DNA of 64,000 nt from an uncultured Bartonella sp. (GCF_945277285.1 NZ_CALYPR010000001.1:434001-498000), one strand, 5' to 3'. Numbered from the stretch's first letter, positions 16,152-28,558 are shown. A program made the numbers and translations. The notes: generated from the letters alone by a model not told the origin.

Positions 16152-18935
16152 ATGAGCACGTTATCAAAAAATCTTGTTCTGATTGAAGAGAAAAACCTTC
16201 GCAAACAATTAGAAAAGTTCATTGAAAATGAAAGTGGCGCTGATATTGGCCTAAAAATTCGGCCCAAAGTTGTAACACTATTAAAAAACACTATTTCAGA
16301 TGGGCAAAAAAAAGCCGAAATTATTCTTCAGCAAAATGGTAAAGGACGCCAGTGCGCGCGCCGTTTAAGCCTGCTTGTCGACACAATTATCACCACCCTT
16401 TATAATTTTGTTGTTGAAAGAATTTATCCTTTACCCAATCCATCAAGCGGCGAGCGCATCGCGCTTATAGCTGTTGGCGGCTATGGTCGGGGCACATTGG
16501 CCCCGAATTCCGATATTGACCTGCATTTTCTGTTACCATGGAAACAAACCCCATGGGGCGAACAGGTGATGGAATATATCCTTTATATGCTCTGGGATGT
16601 TGGCCTTAAAGTCGGTCATGCAACAAGAAATATAGATGATTCAATACGCATGGCCAAAGAAGATATGACCGCGCGTACAGCACTTCTTGAAGCCCGCTTT
16701 CTCATTGGTAACCGTCCACTTTTTGACGCACTTATGAGCCGCTTTGAAGACGAGGTAGTCAAAGGCACCTCACCGGCTTTTATTCGTGCAAAACTTCTGG
16801 AACGCGATCAACGCCACAAAAAAGCGGGCGAAACACGCTATCTGGTCGAACCCAACGTGAAGGAAAGCAAAGGCGGACAACGTGATTTACAAACCTTATT
16901 GTGGATTGCCAAATACCATTATCGCATTTCTTCAACCGATAAACTTGTCACACTTGGCGTGTTATCAAAATCGGAACTGAGCACATTCAAAAAAGCCGAT
17001 GATTTTTTGTGGGCAGTGCGCTGCCACATGCATTTTCTTACCGGAAAAGCACAGGAACGTCTATCTTTCGACATCCAGCGTGATATTGCCCACCGTTTGG
17101 GTTATACGGCTCATCCCGGTATGGAAGATGTTGAACACTTTATGAAGCATTACTTTCTTGTTGCCAAACAGGTTGGTGATTTGACACGCATTGTCTCGGC
17201 TGCACTTGAAGAAGAATATGCAAAACCGGTTCCGGGATTGAACCGTGTATTTTTGAAATTTTCCCGTCGCAAGAAAAAAATCGCCGATTTTCCCGGCTTT
17301 GTCATAGATACACAGCGTATCAATATTGATGATGACAATGTTTTTTCCCGCGATCCGGTCAATCTTATCCGGCTTTTCTATTTATCCGATACTCATGGGC
17401 TTGAATGTCACCCGTATGCGGTTCAGGAAGCGTCCCGTTCGTTGAAACTCATTACACAAAAAATCCGCGAAGACCGCGAGGCAAACCGCCTATTTATTGC
17501 TATTCTAACGTCACCGCGCAACCCGTCGCTAATTTTGCGACGTATGAATGAATCGGGAGTTCTAGGTAAATTTATTCCTGATTTCGGCAAAATCGTCGCA
17601 ATGATGCAGTTCAACATGTATCACCATTACACGGTCGACGAACATCTGTTACGCTGTATTGCCTGCCTCAGCCAAATTGATCATGGAGAGGTCTATGAGG
17701 ATCATCCGTTGGCTTCCGCTATTATGCCGACATTCAAAAAAGAACGGACAATCCTTTTTGTTGCACTCTTTTTACATGATATTGCCAAGGGACGACCGGA
17801 AGATCATTCAATTGGCGGTGCAAGAATTGCCCGCAAACTGTGTCCGCGTTTCGGACTGACACGTGCCGATACAGAACTAGTTGCGTGGCTCATTAGAGAA
17901 CATCTGACCATGAGCATGGTTGCTCAATCCCGTGACCTTAACGATCGTAAAACGATCGAGGACTTTGCCGATGTTGTGCAAACCACAGACCGCCTCAAAC
18001 TTCTACTTATTTTGACAATCTGTGACATCAAAGGTGTCGGCCCGGGTGTGTGGAATGGTTGGAAAGGGCAATTATTGCGCACACTCTATCATGAGACCGA
18101 ACTGGTATTGACCGGTGGTTTTTCACAAATTCCACGCACAGATCGCATCAATGCTTCCAAAGAGCGACTTCATGACGCGCTAAAAAATTGGAATGAAGCA
18201 GAAAAACAACATTATCTTGGTCTTCACTACCCGAATTATTGGCTGACAGTTTCACCCGAAGATCAAATTCGGCAGGCTAATTTCATCCGAGAAGCCGATC
18301 AACGCAAAACACCACTCGCCACCATGGCCGAACCCCGCCGTTTTGAAGGGGTAACCGAACTTACTATCCTGGCACCTGATCATCCGCGTGTCTTATCCAT
18401 TGTTACCGGTGCCTGTGCCGCAGCAGGCGGCAATATTGTCGACGCGCAAATTTTTACCACCACTGATGGTCGCGCACTCGATATCATTCTTATCAGTCGT
18501 GAATTCGACTTTGACGATGATGAAAAACGCCGGGCAAACCGGGTTGGCAAAATGATTGAAGATGCGCTTAAAGGAACAATACGACTGCCGGAAGTCATTG
18601 CCCAGCGGGCAAAACCGCGACGTGCGGCCAAAGCATTCGATGTTGCACCAAATATCGACATCAATAATACTTTATCCGATAAATTCAGTGTTATAGAAAT
18701 TGAAGGACTGGACAGACCGGGACTGCTTTTCGAAATTACGAAAACTCTTTCCGATCTTTCGCTTGACATTGCATCAGCACATATTACCACCTTCGGTGAA
18801 AAGGTTATTGACAATTTTTATGTCAATGATCTTTTTCACCACAAAATCATCAACCCGCAAAAGCAGGCCAATATAAGGCGTAAAATTCTAGCGCTTATCG
18901 AAGCTGATACAATGGAAAACACAAAGAAAACATGA
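16152..18935 (+). CDS. glnD: PII uridylyltransferase/uridylyl-removing enzyme GlnD
   Basis: GlnD senses glutamine and uridylylates or de-uridylylates the PII signal proteins that control nitrogen assimilation. With the start at 16152 the product is about 927 residues, in the rhizobial range. The nucleotidyltransferase motif '[18 protein letters not shown]' begins at about residue 109; the HD-type hydrolase motif ('[14 protein letters not shown]', His542-Asp543) marks the uridylyl-removing domain; two ACT domains follow ('[20 protein letters not shown]' and '[20 protein letters not shown]'). An upstream ATG at 16038 is open but adds a tail unlike the family. The stop overlaps the murJ start (ATGA). 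Confidence 0.94.
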   Translation: MSTLSKNLVLIEEKNLRKQLEKFIENESGADIGLKIRPKVVTLLKNTISDGQKKAEIILQQNGKGRQCARRLSLLVDTIITTLYNFVVERIYPLPNPSSGERIALIAVGGYGRGTLAPNSDIDLHFLLPWKQTPWGEQVMEYILYMLWDVGLKVGHATRNIDDSIRMAKEDMTARTALLEARFLIGNRPLFDALMSRFEDEVVKGTSPAFIRAKLLERDQRHKKAGETRYLVEPNVKESKGGQRDLQTLLWIAKYHYRISSTDKLVTLGVLSKSELSTFKKADDFLWAVRCHMHFLTGKAQERLSFDIQRDIAHRLGYTAHPGMEDVEHFMKHYFLVAKQVGDLTRIVSAALEEEYAKPVPGLNRVFLKFSRRKKKIADFPGFVIDTQRINIDDDNVFSRDPVNLIRLFYLSDTHGLECHPYAVQEASRSLKLITQKIREDREANRLFIAILTSPRNPSLILRRMNESGVLGKFIPDFGKIVAMMQFNMYHHYTVDEHLLRCIACLSQIDHGEVYEDHPLASAIMPTFKKERTILFVALFLHDIAKGRPEDHSIGGARIARKLCPRFGLTRADTELVAWLIREHLTMSMVAQSRDLNDRKTIEDFADVVQTTDRLKLLLILTICDIKGVGPGVWNGWKGQLLRTLYHETELVLTGGFSQIPRTDRINASKERLHDALKNWNEAEKQHYLGLHYPNYWLTVSPEDQIRQANFIREADQRKTPLATMAEPRRFEGVTELTILAPDHPRVLSIVTGACAAAGGNIVDAQIFTTTDGRALDIILISREFDFDDDEKRRANRVGKMIEDALKGTIRLPEVIAQRAKPRRAAKAFDVAPNIDINNTLSDKFSVIEIEGLDRPGLLFEITKTLSDLSLDIASAHITTFGEKVIDNFYVNDLFHHKIINPQKQANIRRKILALIEADTMENTKKT

Positions 18936-20494
18936 GCCTCATCAAACAATTTGCTACTGTTGCGTCGGGCACATTGATGAGCCGCCTTTTCGGTTTTGTC
19001 CGCGAAATGCTGATGGCTGCTGCCGTTGGTACAGGGCCTGTTGCCGACGCTTTCAATGCCGCATTCCGTTTTCCAAATACCTTCCGCCGTCTATTTGCCG
19101 AAGGGGCATTCAATTCGGCATTTGTTCCATTATTTTCTAAACAAATTGAAAATGATGGCATTGAAAGTGCAAGGCGTTTTTCTGAAGAAGTCTTCGGCGT
19201 ACTTTTTTCAATTCTATTAATCCTCACCATTGCCATGGAACTTTCCATGCCATTTTTGGTGCGCTATGTCATTGCACCTGGTTTTACCGATGATGCAACA
19301 AAATTCACAGCAACAGTGCGTTTTGCCATTATCATGTTTCCTTATCTCGCCTGCATGTCGCTTGCCGCCATGATGGGCGGCATGTTAAATTCGCTCCATC
19401 GTTATTTTGCAGCGGCAATTGCACCGGTTTTTTTGAATGTTATCCTTATCGGCGTGTTATTTTATGCATGGATTAACAAACTTGACCCGTGGCACGTTGG
19501 CATTGACCTTTCATGGGGCGTCATGGCCTCGGGAGTTGTGCAACTTATTATTGTGTGGGTTGCCGTTGCCAACGCGGGAATAAAAATCGGTTTTCGCTTA
19601 CCGCGCTTTACCGCAAATGTCCGTCAACTTTTATGGCTTGCACTGCCAGCGGCTATCACCGGTGGCATCACCCAGATCAATCTGTTAATCAACACCAATA
19701 TTGCATCTGCAGAAGCAGGTGCTGTTTCCTCGCTGGTTTATGCTGATCGTCTTTACCAACTGCCCCTAGGCGTTGTCGGAATTGCTGTAGCAACTGTACT
19801 CTTGCCGGAACTCTCACGTGCATTAAGAAGTGGTAACTTGCAAGAAGCCGACAATTTACAAAACCGTTCGGTTGAATTTACCCTGCTTTTGACGCTACCT
19901 GCAGCTGCGGCTTTTTTGGTAATGTCTGAACCTATCGTACGACTGTTATTTGAACGTGGCCATTTTTCTGCCGACTCGACAACTATTGTCGCCGGAATTT
20001 TAGGAATTTACGGCTTGGGTCTTCCGGCTTTTGTGTTGATCAAAGCTTTTCTACCAGGCTTTTTTGCTCGTGAAGACACAAAAACGCCAATGATTTTTGC
20101 CGGCATTGCGGTTGTCGTCAACATCACGCTTGCATTAACACTGTTTCCCCTTTTATCGGCACGCGGAATTGCTATTGCGGAAGTATCGGCAGGCTGGGTC
20201 AATGCAATTTTATTATTCATCACACTGGTCAGACGTCGCCAATGGGGGCGTGATAAACTGTTGCTTAAACGCATTCCAAAAATTTTACTGGCATCAATCA
20301 TTATGGCAATCGCCCTACACTATGCGATTGGCTATCTTGCCTTTCCTTTATCGGCAAAAGCACCTTTATCCTTTCGCGCTTTAAGTGTCGGCGGGCTGGT
20401 TTTCGGTGCCATTATCCTCTATTTCGGTTTGTCATTTTTTTTCGGAGCAACAAATATTTCGTTGATTAAAAGGGGATTGGTGCGTAAGCGTTAG
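18932..20494 (+). CDS. murJ: Lipid II flippase MurJ (MviN)
   Basis: MurJ moves lipid II across the inner membrane for peptidoglycan synthesis. The 520-residue product has about 14 membrane helices and family patterns: '[22 protein letters not shown]' and '[28 protein letters not shown]' in the first third, and '[28 protein letters not shown]' in the middle. It overlaps glnD by four bases, a coupling conserved in alphaproteobacteria. Confidence 0.95.
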   Translation: MSLIKQFATVASGTLMSRLFGFVREMLMAAAVGTGPVADAFNAAFRFPNTFRRLFAEGAFNSAFVPLFSKQIENDGIESARRFSEEVFGVLFSILLILTIAMELSMPFLVRYVIAPGFTDDATKFTATVRFAIIMFPYLACMSLAAMMGGMLNSLHRYFAAAIAPVFLNVILIGVLFYAWINKLDPWHVGIDLSWGVMASGVVQLIIVWVAVANAGIKIGFRLPRFTANVRQLLWLALPAAITGGITQINLLINTNIASAEAGAVSSLVYADRLYQLPLGVVGIAVATVLLPELSRALRSGNLQEADNLQNRSVEFTLLLTLPAAAAFLVMSEPIVRLLFERGHFSADSTTIVAGILGIYGLGLPAFVLIKAFLPGFFAREDTKTPMIFAGIAVVVNITLALTLFPLLSARGIAIAEVSAGWVNAILLFITLVRRRQWGRDKLLLKRIPKILLASIIMAIALHYAIGYLAFPLSAKAPLSFRALSVGGLVFGAIILYFGLSFFFGATNISLIKRGLVRKR

Positions 20495-20569
20495 ATGTTA
20501 TAACTTGCATCCGAAATAAGGCTTTGCAAAAATCTGTTATCTAATTTTTTATGATCGGACAAATCTATT

Positions 20570-21637
20570 ATGAGCACATTCAAACAACGTGTTTTTTCTG
20601 GGGTTCAAGCAACCGGAAATCTTCATCTGGGTAATTACCTTGGTGCTATCAAGCGTTGGGTCGAGTTGCAAAAAAAATATGATTGCATCTACTGCGTGGT
20701 CGACATGCATGCCTTGACAGTCAATCCTGATCCACATGATTTGATCCGTTCTACCCGTGAAGTCACCGCTGCATTTCTTGCAGCCGGAATCGACCCGAAG
20801 CGTCATATTGTCTTCAACCAGTCGCGTGTTCATCAACATGCCGAACTTGCTTGGATTTTCAATTGTGTTGCCCGCATTGGCTGGATGAGCCGGATGACAC
20901 AATTTAAAGACAAAGCCGGTAAAGACCGCGAAAATGCCTCGCTCGGGCTATTTGCCTATCCTAGTCTGATGGCGGCCGATATTCTGGTTTATCGTGCAAC
21001 GCAAGTTCCTGTTGGCGAAGACCAGAAACAGCATATCGAATTGACACGTGATATCGCACAAAAATTCAATAATGACTATTCGGCGCGAATCGCCGAACTC
21101 GGCGTTGGCGTTGAAATGCAGGTTGGAGATGAAACGGTCAACGGCTTTTTCCCGATGGCAGAAGGCCTGTTCGGCGGTACAGCTACGCGTGTTATGTCAC
21201 TGCGTGACGGGACCAAGAAAATGTCCAAGTCTGATCCTTCCGATCTTTCGCGTATCAACCTGATTGATACAGCCGATGATATTTCCAAGAAAATCAAAAA
21301 GGCAAAAACCGATTCCGAACCTTTGCCGGAAACGGTTGACGGTTTAACAGACCGGCCGGAAGCCGATAATCTGGTGGGAATTTACGCGGCTCTTGCCGGT
21401 TGTGATAAAAAGGCAGTCATTCAAGAGTTTGCCGGTAAACAATTTTCCGAATTCAAACCCGCTCTTGCAGATTTGGCTGTCAGCAAATTATCGCCGGTTA
21501 CGGAAGAATTACGCCGCCTTAATAGCGAGCCTTCTTATATCGATCAAATATTGCGGGAAGGTGCCGAACGGGCAAGCGTCATTGCAGAAGACACTATGAA
21601 ACACGTCCGTGACATAGTCGGTTTTCTTCAGGGGTGA
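20570..21637 (+). CDS. trpS: Tryptophanyl-tRNA synthetase
   Basis: The 355-residue product charges tRNA-Trp. It shows the class I signatures '[18 protein letters not shown]' (HIGH-type motif) and '[11 protein letters not shown]' (KMSKS), plus '[35 protein letters not shown]'-type tryptophan-pocket residues in the middle, and a normal length for the bacterial enzyme. It follows murJ by 75 bases and ends in a strong terminator. Confidence 0.96.
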   Translation: MSTFKQRVFSGVQATGNLHLGNYLGAIKRWVELQKKYDCIYCVVDMHALTVNPDPHDLIRSTREVTAAFLAAGIDPKRHIVFNQSRVHQHAELAWIFNCVARIGWMSRMTQFKDKAGKDRENASLGLFAYPSLMAADILVYRATQVPVGEDQKQHIELTRDIAQKFNNDYSARIAELGVGVEMQVGDETVNGFFPMAEGLFGGTATRVMSLRDGTKKMSKSDPSDLSRINLIDTADDISKKIKKAKTDSEPLPETVDGLTDRPEADNLVGIYAALAGCDKKAVIQEFAGKQFSEFKPALADLAVSKLSPVTEELRRLNSEPSYIDQILREGAERASVIAEDTMKHVRDIVGFLQG

Positions 21638-21652
21638 GTTTTTGAATTTTAT

Positions 21653-21688
21653 AATACAAGCGCTTTGATAAAATGCGCTTGTATTTTT
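21653..21688 (+). terminator. Rho-independent terminator of trpS
   Basis: An 11-bp stem, AATACAAGCGC/GCGCTTGTATT with an 11-base loop, begins 15 bases after the trpS stop and ends in a T-run. Confidence 0.8.
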
Positions 21689-21769
21689 AACTATTCAGAT
21701 AAAACTGTTTGCACAAAAACAAAATTGCACTAGATTTAAAAAAGTATCAATTATTGATCGGAATAGTAT

Positions 21770-22825
21770 GTGCAGTTTTCCTCACCGTTAAGAAATACAA
21801 ACACAAGCAAAAAAGATAGTCGTAACAATGAGCGATCGCGTTTCATTGCCGAAATAGATTTTCTGCGAGACCTTGTCCAACAGGCACCGGGATTTGTTAT
21901 TGTATTGCTCAATCGTGACCACCGTTTTTACCTCGTCAATAATGCTTTTATGGACCTTGTTGGCCAGCGGGAATTGATTGGTCGCACCGTTGCCGAAGCA
22001 ATGCCGGAAATTCCACGACAAGGTTTCATTGCACTGCTTGATCAGGTTTGGGAAACCAAAGAACCATTTCGCGGGGCGAGTGTTCCGCTTCTGATTGAAA
22101 GGCCTAGCGATGAAGAGCCGGCTCTACATTATGTCGATTTTATTCATCAGCCGATCAAAAACGATGAAGGTGAAGTGATTGGTATTTATGTACAAGGCAT
22201 TGATATAACAGAGCGCATCAACTTTGAAAACCAGTTGCATATTCTCGCAGGGGAATCAGCCCATCGCGTCAAAAACATTCTAGCAATGGTCAATGCCGTT
22301 GTTACCCAGACATTAAAAAGCAGCAAAGATATCAATAGTGCCACAGAAAAAGTGGGTGCACGATTGCGGGCAATTGCCGAAGCGCAAAGCACGCTGAAAG
22401 AGGACTCGGGAAAAAATAACGACCTAAGAGTGCTCATCGAAAATACAATGTCGGTTGCAATGGAAACCTATGACAATATCATTATCAAGGGACCGAAAGT
22501 CAGTATTTCGGAAAAAGCAGGGTTAGCGCTCGCATTGACTTTGCATGAACTGATGACAAATGCGATTAAATATGGTGCGCTTTCGGTTGCCACAGGAAAA
22601 GTTTCGATCACTTGGACGCACGATCAAACCGGTACCATTCATCTTGAATGGATTGAAAGCAACGGGCCCAAGGTCGAGGGGCAACACAAAAAGGGTTTCG
22701 GGACAACACTTATTGAACGAAGCCTGAGTTATTCTCCCCAAAATCAAGTCAAAGTTGATTATGCACCAACCGGTCTTGTGTGCCACATTCAATTAGCTCC
22801 AATTACTCCGTCATCGGATGAGTAA
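21770..22825 (+). CDS. PAS-domain HWE-family sensor histidine kinase
   Basis: The product is 351 residues and cytoplasmic, with no membrane helix. A PAS domain spans about residues 30-150 ('DLVQQAPGFVIVLLNRDHRFYLVNNAFMDLVG'). The kinase core is of the HWE type: phospho-acceptor His165 in 'ESAHRVKNILAMV', the ATP-binding N-box 'LHELMTNAIKYGALS', and the Trp-x-Glu signature 'LEWIESNGP', with 'KGFGTTLIERSL' as G-box. HWE kinases often feed the PhyR-EcfG general stress response; no response regulator adjoins it. The start is GTG at 21770. A universal stress protein gene follows after 3 bases. Confidence 0.9.
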   Translation: MQFSSPLRNTNTSKKDSRNNERSRFIAEIDFLRDLVQQAPGFVIVLLNRDHRFYLVNNAFMDLVGQRELIGRTVAEAMPEIPRQGFIALLDQVWETKEPFRGASVPLLIERPSDEEPALHYVDFIHQPIKNDEGEVIGIYVQGIDITERINFENQLHILAGESAHRVKNILAMVNAVVTQTLKSSKDINSATEKVGARLRAIAEAQSTLKEDSGKNNDLRVLIENTMSVAMETYDNIIIKGPKVSISEKAGLALALTLHELMTNAIKYGALSVATGKVSITWTHDQTGTIHLEWIESNGPKVEGQHKKGFGTTLIERSLSYSPQNQVKVDYAPTGLVCHIQLAPITPSSDE

Positions 22826-22828
22826 AAA

Positions 22829-23320
22829 ATGTTGTCAAAACGTTTAAGTCGTCAGTATGGTCATAAAAGAAAATTTCTTGCTGTTATTGATGAAACACCT
22901 GAATGCCGTCGGGCTGTCGCTTACGCCTCTAGACGAGCAAAAAACACCAATGGAACACTTATCCTACTTTATGTGATAGATAGTTCCGAATTCCAGCATT
23001 TCTTGGGGGTGGGCAATATAATGCGTGCCGAGGCAGAAGAGCAGGCCCGCCAAACCTTATCCGATATTTCTGCCGATGTTCGAGAGAATCTCGGTATCGA
23101 GACAGAAATCATCGTTTGTGAGGGACAAAAAGCTGCGGAAATTTCCAAACTCATTGAGAATGATCAAGATATTGCCGTTCTTGTGCTTGCTGCAGGATCC
23201 GGTGCGGAAGGCCCCGGCCCACTTGTTCAGTCAATTGCGGCAAAAGGCAGCGCTTTTCCCATCCCCGTTACAATTATTCCTGATGGTCTGAGTGCCGAAG
23301 ACATCGATTCCGTTGCGTAA
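22829..23320 (+). CDS. Universal stress protein (UspA family)
   Basis: The product is 163 residues with one Usp domain: 'RKFLAVIDETPECRRAVAYASRRAK' at the N-terminus, 'GTLILLYVIDSSEF' as the second strand, and 'DIAVLVLAAGSG' followed by 'GPLVQSIAAKGSAFPIPVTIIP' at the C-terminal nucleotide-binding loop. Usp proteins bind ATP or nucleotides and are induced by starvation and stress. It starts 3 bases after the HWE kinase gene, suggesting one stress-linked transcript. Confidence 0.85.
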   Translation: MLSKRLSRQYGHKRKFLAVIDETPECRRAVAYASRRAKNTNGTLILLYVIDSSEFQHFLGVGNIMRAEAEEQARQTLSDISADVRENLGIETEIIVCEGQKAAEISKLIENDQDIAVLVLAAGSGAEGPGPLVQSIAAKGSAFPIPVTIIPDGLSAEDIDSVA

Positions 23321-23491
23321 CAAAGATTCCTTGAAAAGATATATAGTTGCGGACAGTTGTAAACGCGCCAATCACTTCAAAGTCATCTTGAAAGACGACT
23401 TGCCTCTTGAAAAATAGTTTCCTAAAACAGCATATTAGAAACAGTTCAATAAATGCACCTTGCATGCCCTTGATCATGAAAAGGAAATTTG

Positions 23492-24067
23492 ATGTTCATC
23501 CAGACAGAAACAACGCCAAATCCTGCAACGCTTAAATTCCTTCCCGGACGTGTTGTTTTAGAAGAAGGCGTTGCCGAATTTCGTGACAGGGAAGATGCTG
23601 CCCAACGTTCCCCGTTGGCCGCCAAACTTTTTACTATTCCCGGCGTGACCGGCGTCTTTTTTGGCTATGACTTTATCACTGTAACAAAAGACAGCAGTGA
23701 ATGGAAGCATCTTAAACCGGCGATATTAGGGACAATTATGGAACATTTTATGTCCAATAGTCCGCTTATGGCTCTAGAAACAAAAGAGCTGCCCGATATA
23801 CCGGTTGGTGAAGAATTTTTTTCCGACGATGACAAAGAAATTGTCGACACCATCAAAGAACTTATCGAAACACGTGTCCGCCCTGCTGTTGCCAATGATG
23901 GCGGTGACATAACATTCCGTGGATTTGAGAACGGCGTGGTTTATCTCAATATGCGTGGTGCCTGTTCTGGCTGCCCTGCTTCAACGGCAACCTTGAAACA
24001 CGGTATTGAAAATCTTCTTCGTCATTTCGTGCCAGAGGTTCTGGGGGTAGAAGAATATCCAGCCTAG
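23492..24067 (+). CDS. NifU-domain Fe-S cluster scaffold/carrier (Nfu type)
   Basis: The product is 191 residues. The N-terminal Nfu domain (about 1-90, 'QTETTPNPATLKFLPGRVVLEEG') is followed by the NifU C-terminal domain with the cluster-binding Cys-x-x-Cys ('MRGACSGCPASTATLKHGIEN'). Such proteins carry 4Fe-4S clusters to targets such as aconitase and lipoate synthase. The ATG at 23492 is preceded by AAGGAAA; a TTG one codon earlier is in frame but not needed. Confidence 0.9.
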   Translation: MFIQTETTPNPATLKFLPGRVVLEEGVAEFRDREDAAQRSPLAAKLFTIPGVTGVFFGYDFITVTKDSSEWKHLKPAILGTIMEHFMSNSPLMALETKELPDIPVGEEFFSDDDKEIVDTIKELIETRVRPAVANDGGDITFRGFENGVVYLNMRGACSGCPASTATLKHGIENLLRHFVPEVLGVEEYPA

Positions 24068-24224
24068 TTTTCTCTTCGATAACAGGCTGTAATAATTGTG
24101 AATAATCATTCCGACGAGTTTAAGAGTGTCTGATACATTTTTTTGATCTTGTACCGGAATATCAAAAATTCACGATTTTTTTATAAAAGTGGGCAATCGC
24201 TGTTGTTCGATGTTGCGATTTAAT

Positions 24225-24251
24225 ATTTTTAAAAAAATTCGGAACTTTTTT
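24225..24251 (+). promoter_or_regulatory. Shared ATTTTT-A7-TT / GGAAC-T6 motif, copy 2
   Basis: The same two blocks as at 9727-9754 (15 and 11 identical bases), here with a one-base spacer. GGAAC (24241-24245) is followed after 16 bases by TGTT, close to the EcfG-type -10 CGTT. It lies about 330 bases before groES, too far to be the groES promoter itself, and may start a separate transcript. Confidence 0.35.
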
Positions 24252-24441
24252 GCATTTCAGATGTTTATTCCTGTTGTCTGTTTATCATTGTCAATCACAG
24301 TCGACGGATTTATCTGTTTGATAAGACAATCTTGAAGTTAAAACATTTAATGTTTTTGAAGAATTGTGCTTTTTAGTCAATCAACAGTTCATAAAATCTT
24401 GCCCGCGAGCTTTTCAGAATTCGACTTCAGAAAAAAATAGC

Positions 24442-24475
24442 GCCTCCTTCTTGACATTCTAGGAGGCAGTTTTTA
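24442..24475 (+). terminator. Terminator-like hairpin overlapping the groES promoter
   Basis: GCCTCCT (24442-24448) pairs with AGGAGGC (24461-24467) around a 12-base loop, followed by AG and five T. This has the form of an intrinsic terminator. The loop contains the TTGACA of the putative groES promoter, so the same DNA may end an upstream transcript and start the heat-shock operon. Confidence 0.5.
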
Positions 24476-24479
24476 TCTC
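24451..24479 (+). promoter_or_regulatory. groESL promoter
   Basis: TTGACA (24451-24456), a 17-base spacer and TATCTC (24474-24479) make a housekeeping-type promoter. The CTTG at 24450 and the T-rich spacer would also suit a sigma-32-type heat-shock promoter, as known for rhizobial groE operons. The CIRCE operator follows 10 bases downstream, at the expected transcription start. Confidence 0.6.
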
Positions 24480-24489
24480 TTCTGAAGAA

Positions 24490-24516
24490 TTAGCACTCTA
24501 GTGTTTAGAGTGCTAA
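24490..24516 (+). promoter_or_regulatory. CIRCE operator (HrcA binding site)
   Basis: TTAGCACTC, nine bases, then GAGTGCTAA: both arms of the CIRCE inverted repeat match the consensus exactly. It lies just downstream of the promoter and 62 bases before the groES start, so HrcA repression of groESL is expected. hrcA is not in the window. Confidence 0.95.
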
Positions 24517-24578
24517 TTGAGGATAAACCTCAAAGAAATTGAGTTTAATTAAAGTTAAACAATTTAAGGGTTCAAGAC

Positions 24579-24875
24579 ATGGCAAAAACCAAATTCCGCC
24601 CATTACACGATCGCGTAGTCGTTCGTCGGGTTGAATCAGAAGAAAAGACCGCCGGTGGGATCATCATCCCTGATACAGCTAAAGAAAAACCACAAGAAGG
24701 TGAAGTTCTTGCAGTGGGTCCGGGTGCTCGTGATGAAAATGGGAAACTCGTTGCACTTGACGTTAAGACAGGTGATCGCGTTCTCTTTGGCAAATGGTCC
24801 GGAACAGAAGTCAAGCTTGATGGCGAAGACGTTCTGATCATGAAAGAGTCCGACATTATGGGTATTATCGGCTGA
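24579..24875 (+). CDS. groS: Co-chaperonin GroES
   Basis: The 98-residue heptameric lid of the GroEL chamber. It has the N-terminal '[38 protein letters not shown]' region with the mobile loop, and ends '[14 protein letters not shown]'. AAGGG precedes the start. It is followed by groEL after 58 bases and controlled by the CIRCE site upstream. Confidence 0.97.
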   Translation: MAKTKFRPLHDRVVVRRVESEEKTAGGIIIPDTAKEKPQEGEVLAVGPGARDENGKLVALDVKTGDRVLFGKWSGTEVKLDGEDVLIMKESDIMGIIG

Positions 24876-24933
24876 TAGCCTTATCCCATAAATCTAACAA
24901 ACAATTCCGGGTTAATTCCCAAGGAGAAATTAA

Positions 24934-26568
<1,635 letters not shown>

Positions 26569-26595
26569 AAAGAAAGTCCTCACCGACATTAATGA

Positions 26596-26619
26596 ACGGG
26601 CCTTCGGGCCCGTTTTTTT
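26596..26619 (+). terminator. Rho-independent terminator of groESL
   Basis: ACGGGCC-TTCG-GGCCCGT, a 7-bp GC-rich stem closed by a stable TTCG tetraloop, followed by a run of T, 28 bases after the groEL stop. Confidence 0.9.
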
Positions 26620-27079
26620 AAGTCCGCGACATAGCTTCGACTCTTGTTGAGAAAATTCAAATATAGTGCAGAGATATTTTTCGGCTTGCACTAACACCGG
26701 ATAAAGACCATTTCCTATGATAGATAGGCGAAAGAATGATTTTAAAAAGCTGCTATTTTTAACGCGGAAATGAAGTTATTTTTCTCTATCGCAAAAGCCG
26801 ACTTGGCCGGACACTTTTTTCAAGCTTCAGAAAAGTCGTTTTCTCGGGCATCCATTGCGCTGGCAATCTATTTTACTTGTCTAAAGAATGCATTTTGTGG
26901 AAAAGTTTGCGTACCTCTTTTTACATCTGTTTACTTTTTCTTGCATTTCTGAACTCTCCGCAAGCTTACTAAAATAGCCATTGAAAAAGAAGGTCAAGAA
27001 ATACGGATCTTTGCTCTTAAGGCCTTTTCTCAAGGCTTTTCTTGGTCTATCGTCTTGTCAACCAAAGAGGAGTTTTATC
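26620..27079 (+). other. Leader region upstream of fumC
   Basis: About 460 bases between the groESL terminator and fumC. A 60-codon frame at 26770-26952 and an in-frame extension of fumC back to 26981 are open but have no ribosome site and no family-like sequence, so I treat the stretch as non-coding promoter and leader. Confidence 0.5.
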
Positions 27080-28468
27080 ATGGTAAAGACCCGCACAGAA
27101 ACGGATACATTCGGTCCGATAGAGGTTCCGTCAGACCACTATTGGGGGGCGCAGACAGAGCGTTCTTTGCACAATTTCAAAATAGGCGGCGAAAAGCAGC
27201 CAATCGCATTAATCCATGCCTTGGGCATTATCAAGAAAGCCGCTGCTATGGCCAATATGAAAGCCAACAAGCTTTCACCTGAACTTGGCAAGGCTATTAT
27301 TGCCGCTGCAGACGAAGTGATTGATGGCAAGCTTGACGATAATTTTCCGCTTGTTGTCTGGCAGACCGGTTCAGGCACGCAAACCAATATGAATGTCAAC
27401 GAAGTTATTTCAAATCGTGCTATTGAAATGCTTGGTGGTGAAATGGGATCGAAAAAACCTGTTCACCCCAATGACCACGTCAATATGAGCCAATCATCAA
27501 ATGACTCTTTTCCGACAGCAATCCACATTTCTGCAGCATTACAAACCGTCAACAAACTTTTTCCGGCTATCGACCATTTGACGTTGGCATTAAAGGATAA
27601 AGAAAAAGAATTTGCCCACATCATAAAAATTGGACGCACCCACACACAGGATGCAACACCGGTCACTTTAGGGCAGGAATTTTCCGGCTATCGGGCAGCA
27701 CTTGAACATAACCGCAAGCGCATTGAACTGGCTTTGCAAGATGTCTTGAAACTTGCTCAAGGTGGTACAGCTGTCGGCACCGGTTTGAATGCACCAATCG
27801 GTTTTGACAAAAATTTTGTTGAAGCTGTAACCGATATTACCGGTGTGGCCTTTGAAACCGCCGATAACAAATTTGAAGCCTTGGCAAGCCATGGCGCTAT
27901 TGCCAATTTTCACGGCAGTCTCAATGCTTTGGCAACTGATCTTTTCAAGATTGCCAATGACATCCGCTTTCTCGGATCTGGCCCACGTTGCGGCCTTGGT
28001 GAATTGAGTTTACCGGAAAATGAACCCGGTTCTTCCATTATGCCAGGTAAAGTCAATCCGACCCAATGCGAAGCAATGACGATGGTTGCCTGTCAGGTTT
28101 TTGGCAATGAAACAACCGTAACAGTTGCAGCAAGTCAGGGACATTTCGAGCTTAATGTCTATAAACCTGTTATTGCATTCAATGTTTTGCAATCAATCAA
28201 GATTTTAGCCGAATGTATGGTTTCTTTTGCCGATCATTGCGTCAAAGGCATTAAGGCCAATGAAGCCCGTATTCATGATCTGCTTGAAAAATCGCTCATG
28301 CTGGTGACCGCGCTTGCCCCGGCAATAGGCTATGACAAAGCGGCAAAGATTGCCAAAACTGCCCATAAAAATGGCACAACTTTGCGCGAAGAGGCTTTGA
28401 AAGCTGGCGTTTCTGAGGAAGATTATAATCGTCTGGTCAGACCTGAAAATATGATCCATCCGAATTGA
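27080..28468 (+). CDS. fumC: Class II fumarate hydratase
   Basis: This TCA-cycle enzyme hydrates fumarate to malate without an Fe-S cluster. The 462-residue product has '[24 protein letters not shown]' at the N-terminus, '[17 protein letters not shown]' in the centre and the fumarase/aspartase signature '[11 protein letters not shown]' near residue 315. The start at 27080 is set by GAGGAG 8-13 bases upstream; the frame extends upstream with a basic stretch outside the family. A strong terminator follows. Confidence 0.96.
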   Translation: MVKTRTETDTFGPIEVPSDHYWGAQTERSLHNFKIGGEKQPIALIHALGIIKKAAAMANMKANKLSPELGKAIIAAADEVIDGKLDDNFPLVVWQTGSGTQTNMNVNEVISNRAIEMLGGEMGSKKPVHPNDHVNMSQSSNDSFPTAIHISAALQTVNKLFPAIDHLTLALKDKEKEFAHIIKIGRTHTQDATPVTLGQEFSGYRAALEHNRKRIELALQDVLKLAQGGTAVGTGLNAPIGFDKNFVEAVTDITGVAFETADNKFEALASHGAIANFHGSLNALATDLFKIANDIRFLGSGPRCGLGELSLPENEPGSSIMPGKVNPTQCEAMTMVACQVFGNETTVTVAASQGHFELNVYKPVIAFNVLQSIKILAECMVSFADHCVKGIKANEARIHDLLEKSLMLVTALAPAIGYDKAAKIAKTAHKNGTTLREEALKAGVSEEDYNRLVRPENMIHPN

Positions 28469-28521
28469 TGAAGAGAACAGGCCGGCATGATTGGTATCGG
28501 CTGTTCAACATCCTGATTGTT

Positions 28522-28558
28522 AAAAAAGCTCCATGATGTTTATTCATGGAGCTTTTTT
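28522..28558. terminator. Bidirectional terminator between fumC and pgm
   Basis: A 15-bp stem (A6-GCTCCATGA pairing with TCATGGAGC-T6) with a 7-base loop lies between the two convergent genes. The A-run on one side and T-run on the other make it able to stop transcription from both directions. Confidence 0.88.

Noticed and set aside
24261-24335. 24-codon hydrophobic frame just after the GGAAC motif
   Set aside because: No ribosome site and the start overlaps the putative -10 region, so it cannot be translated from that promoter as a leaderless gene with confidence.
26770-26952. 60-codon frame upstream of fumC
   Set aside because: No ribosome site, no family resemblance, and it lies in the fumC promoter and leader region.
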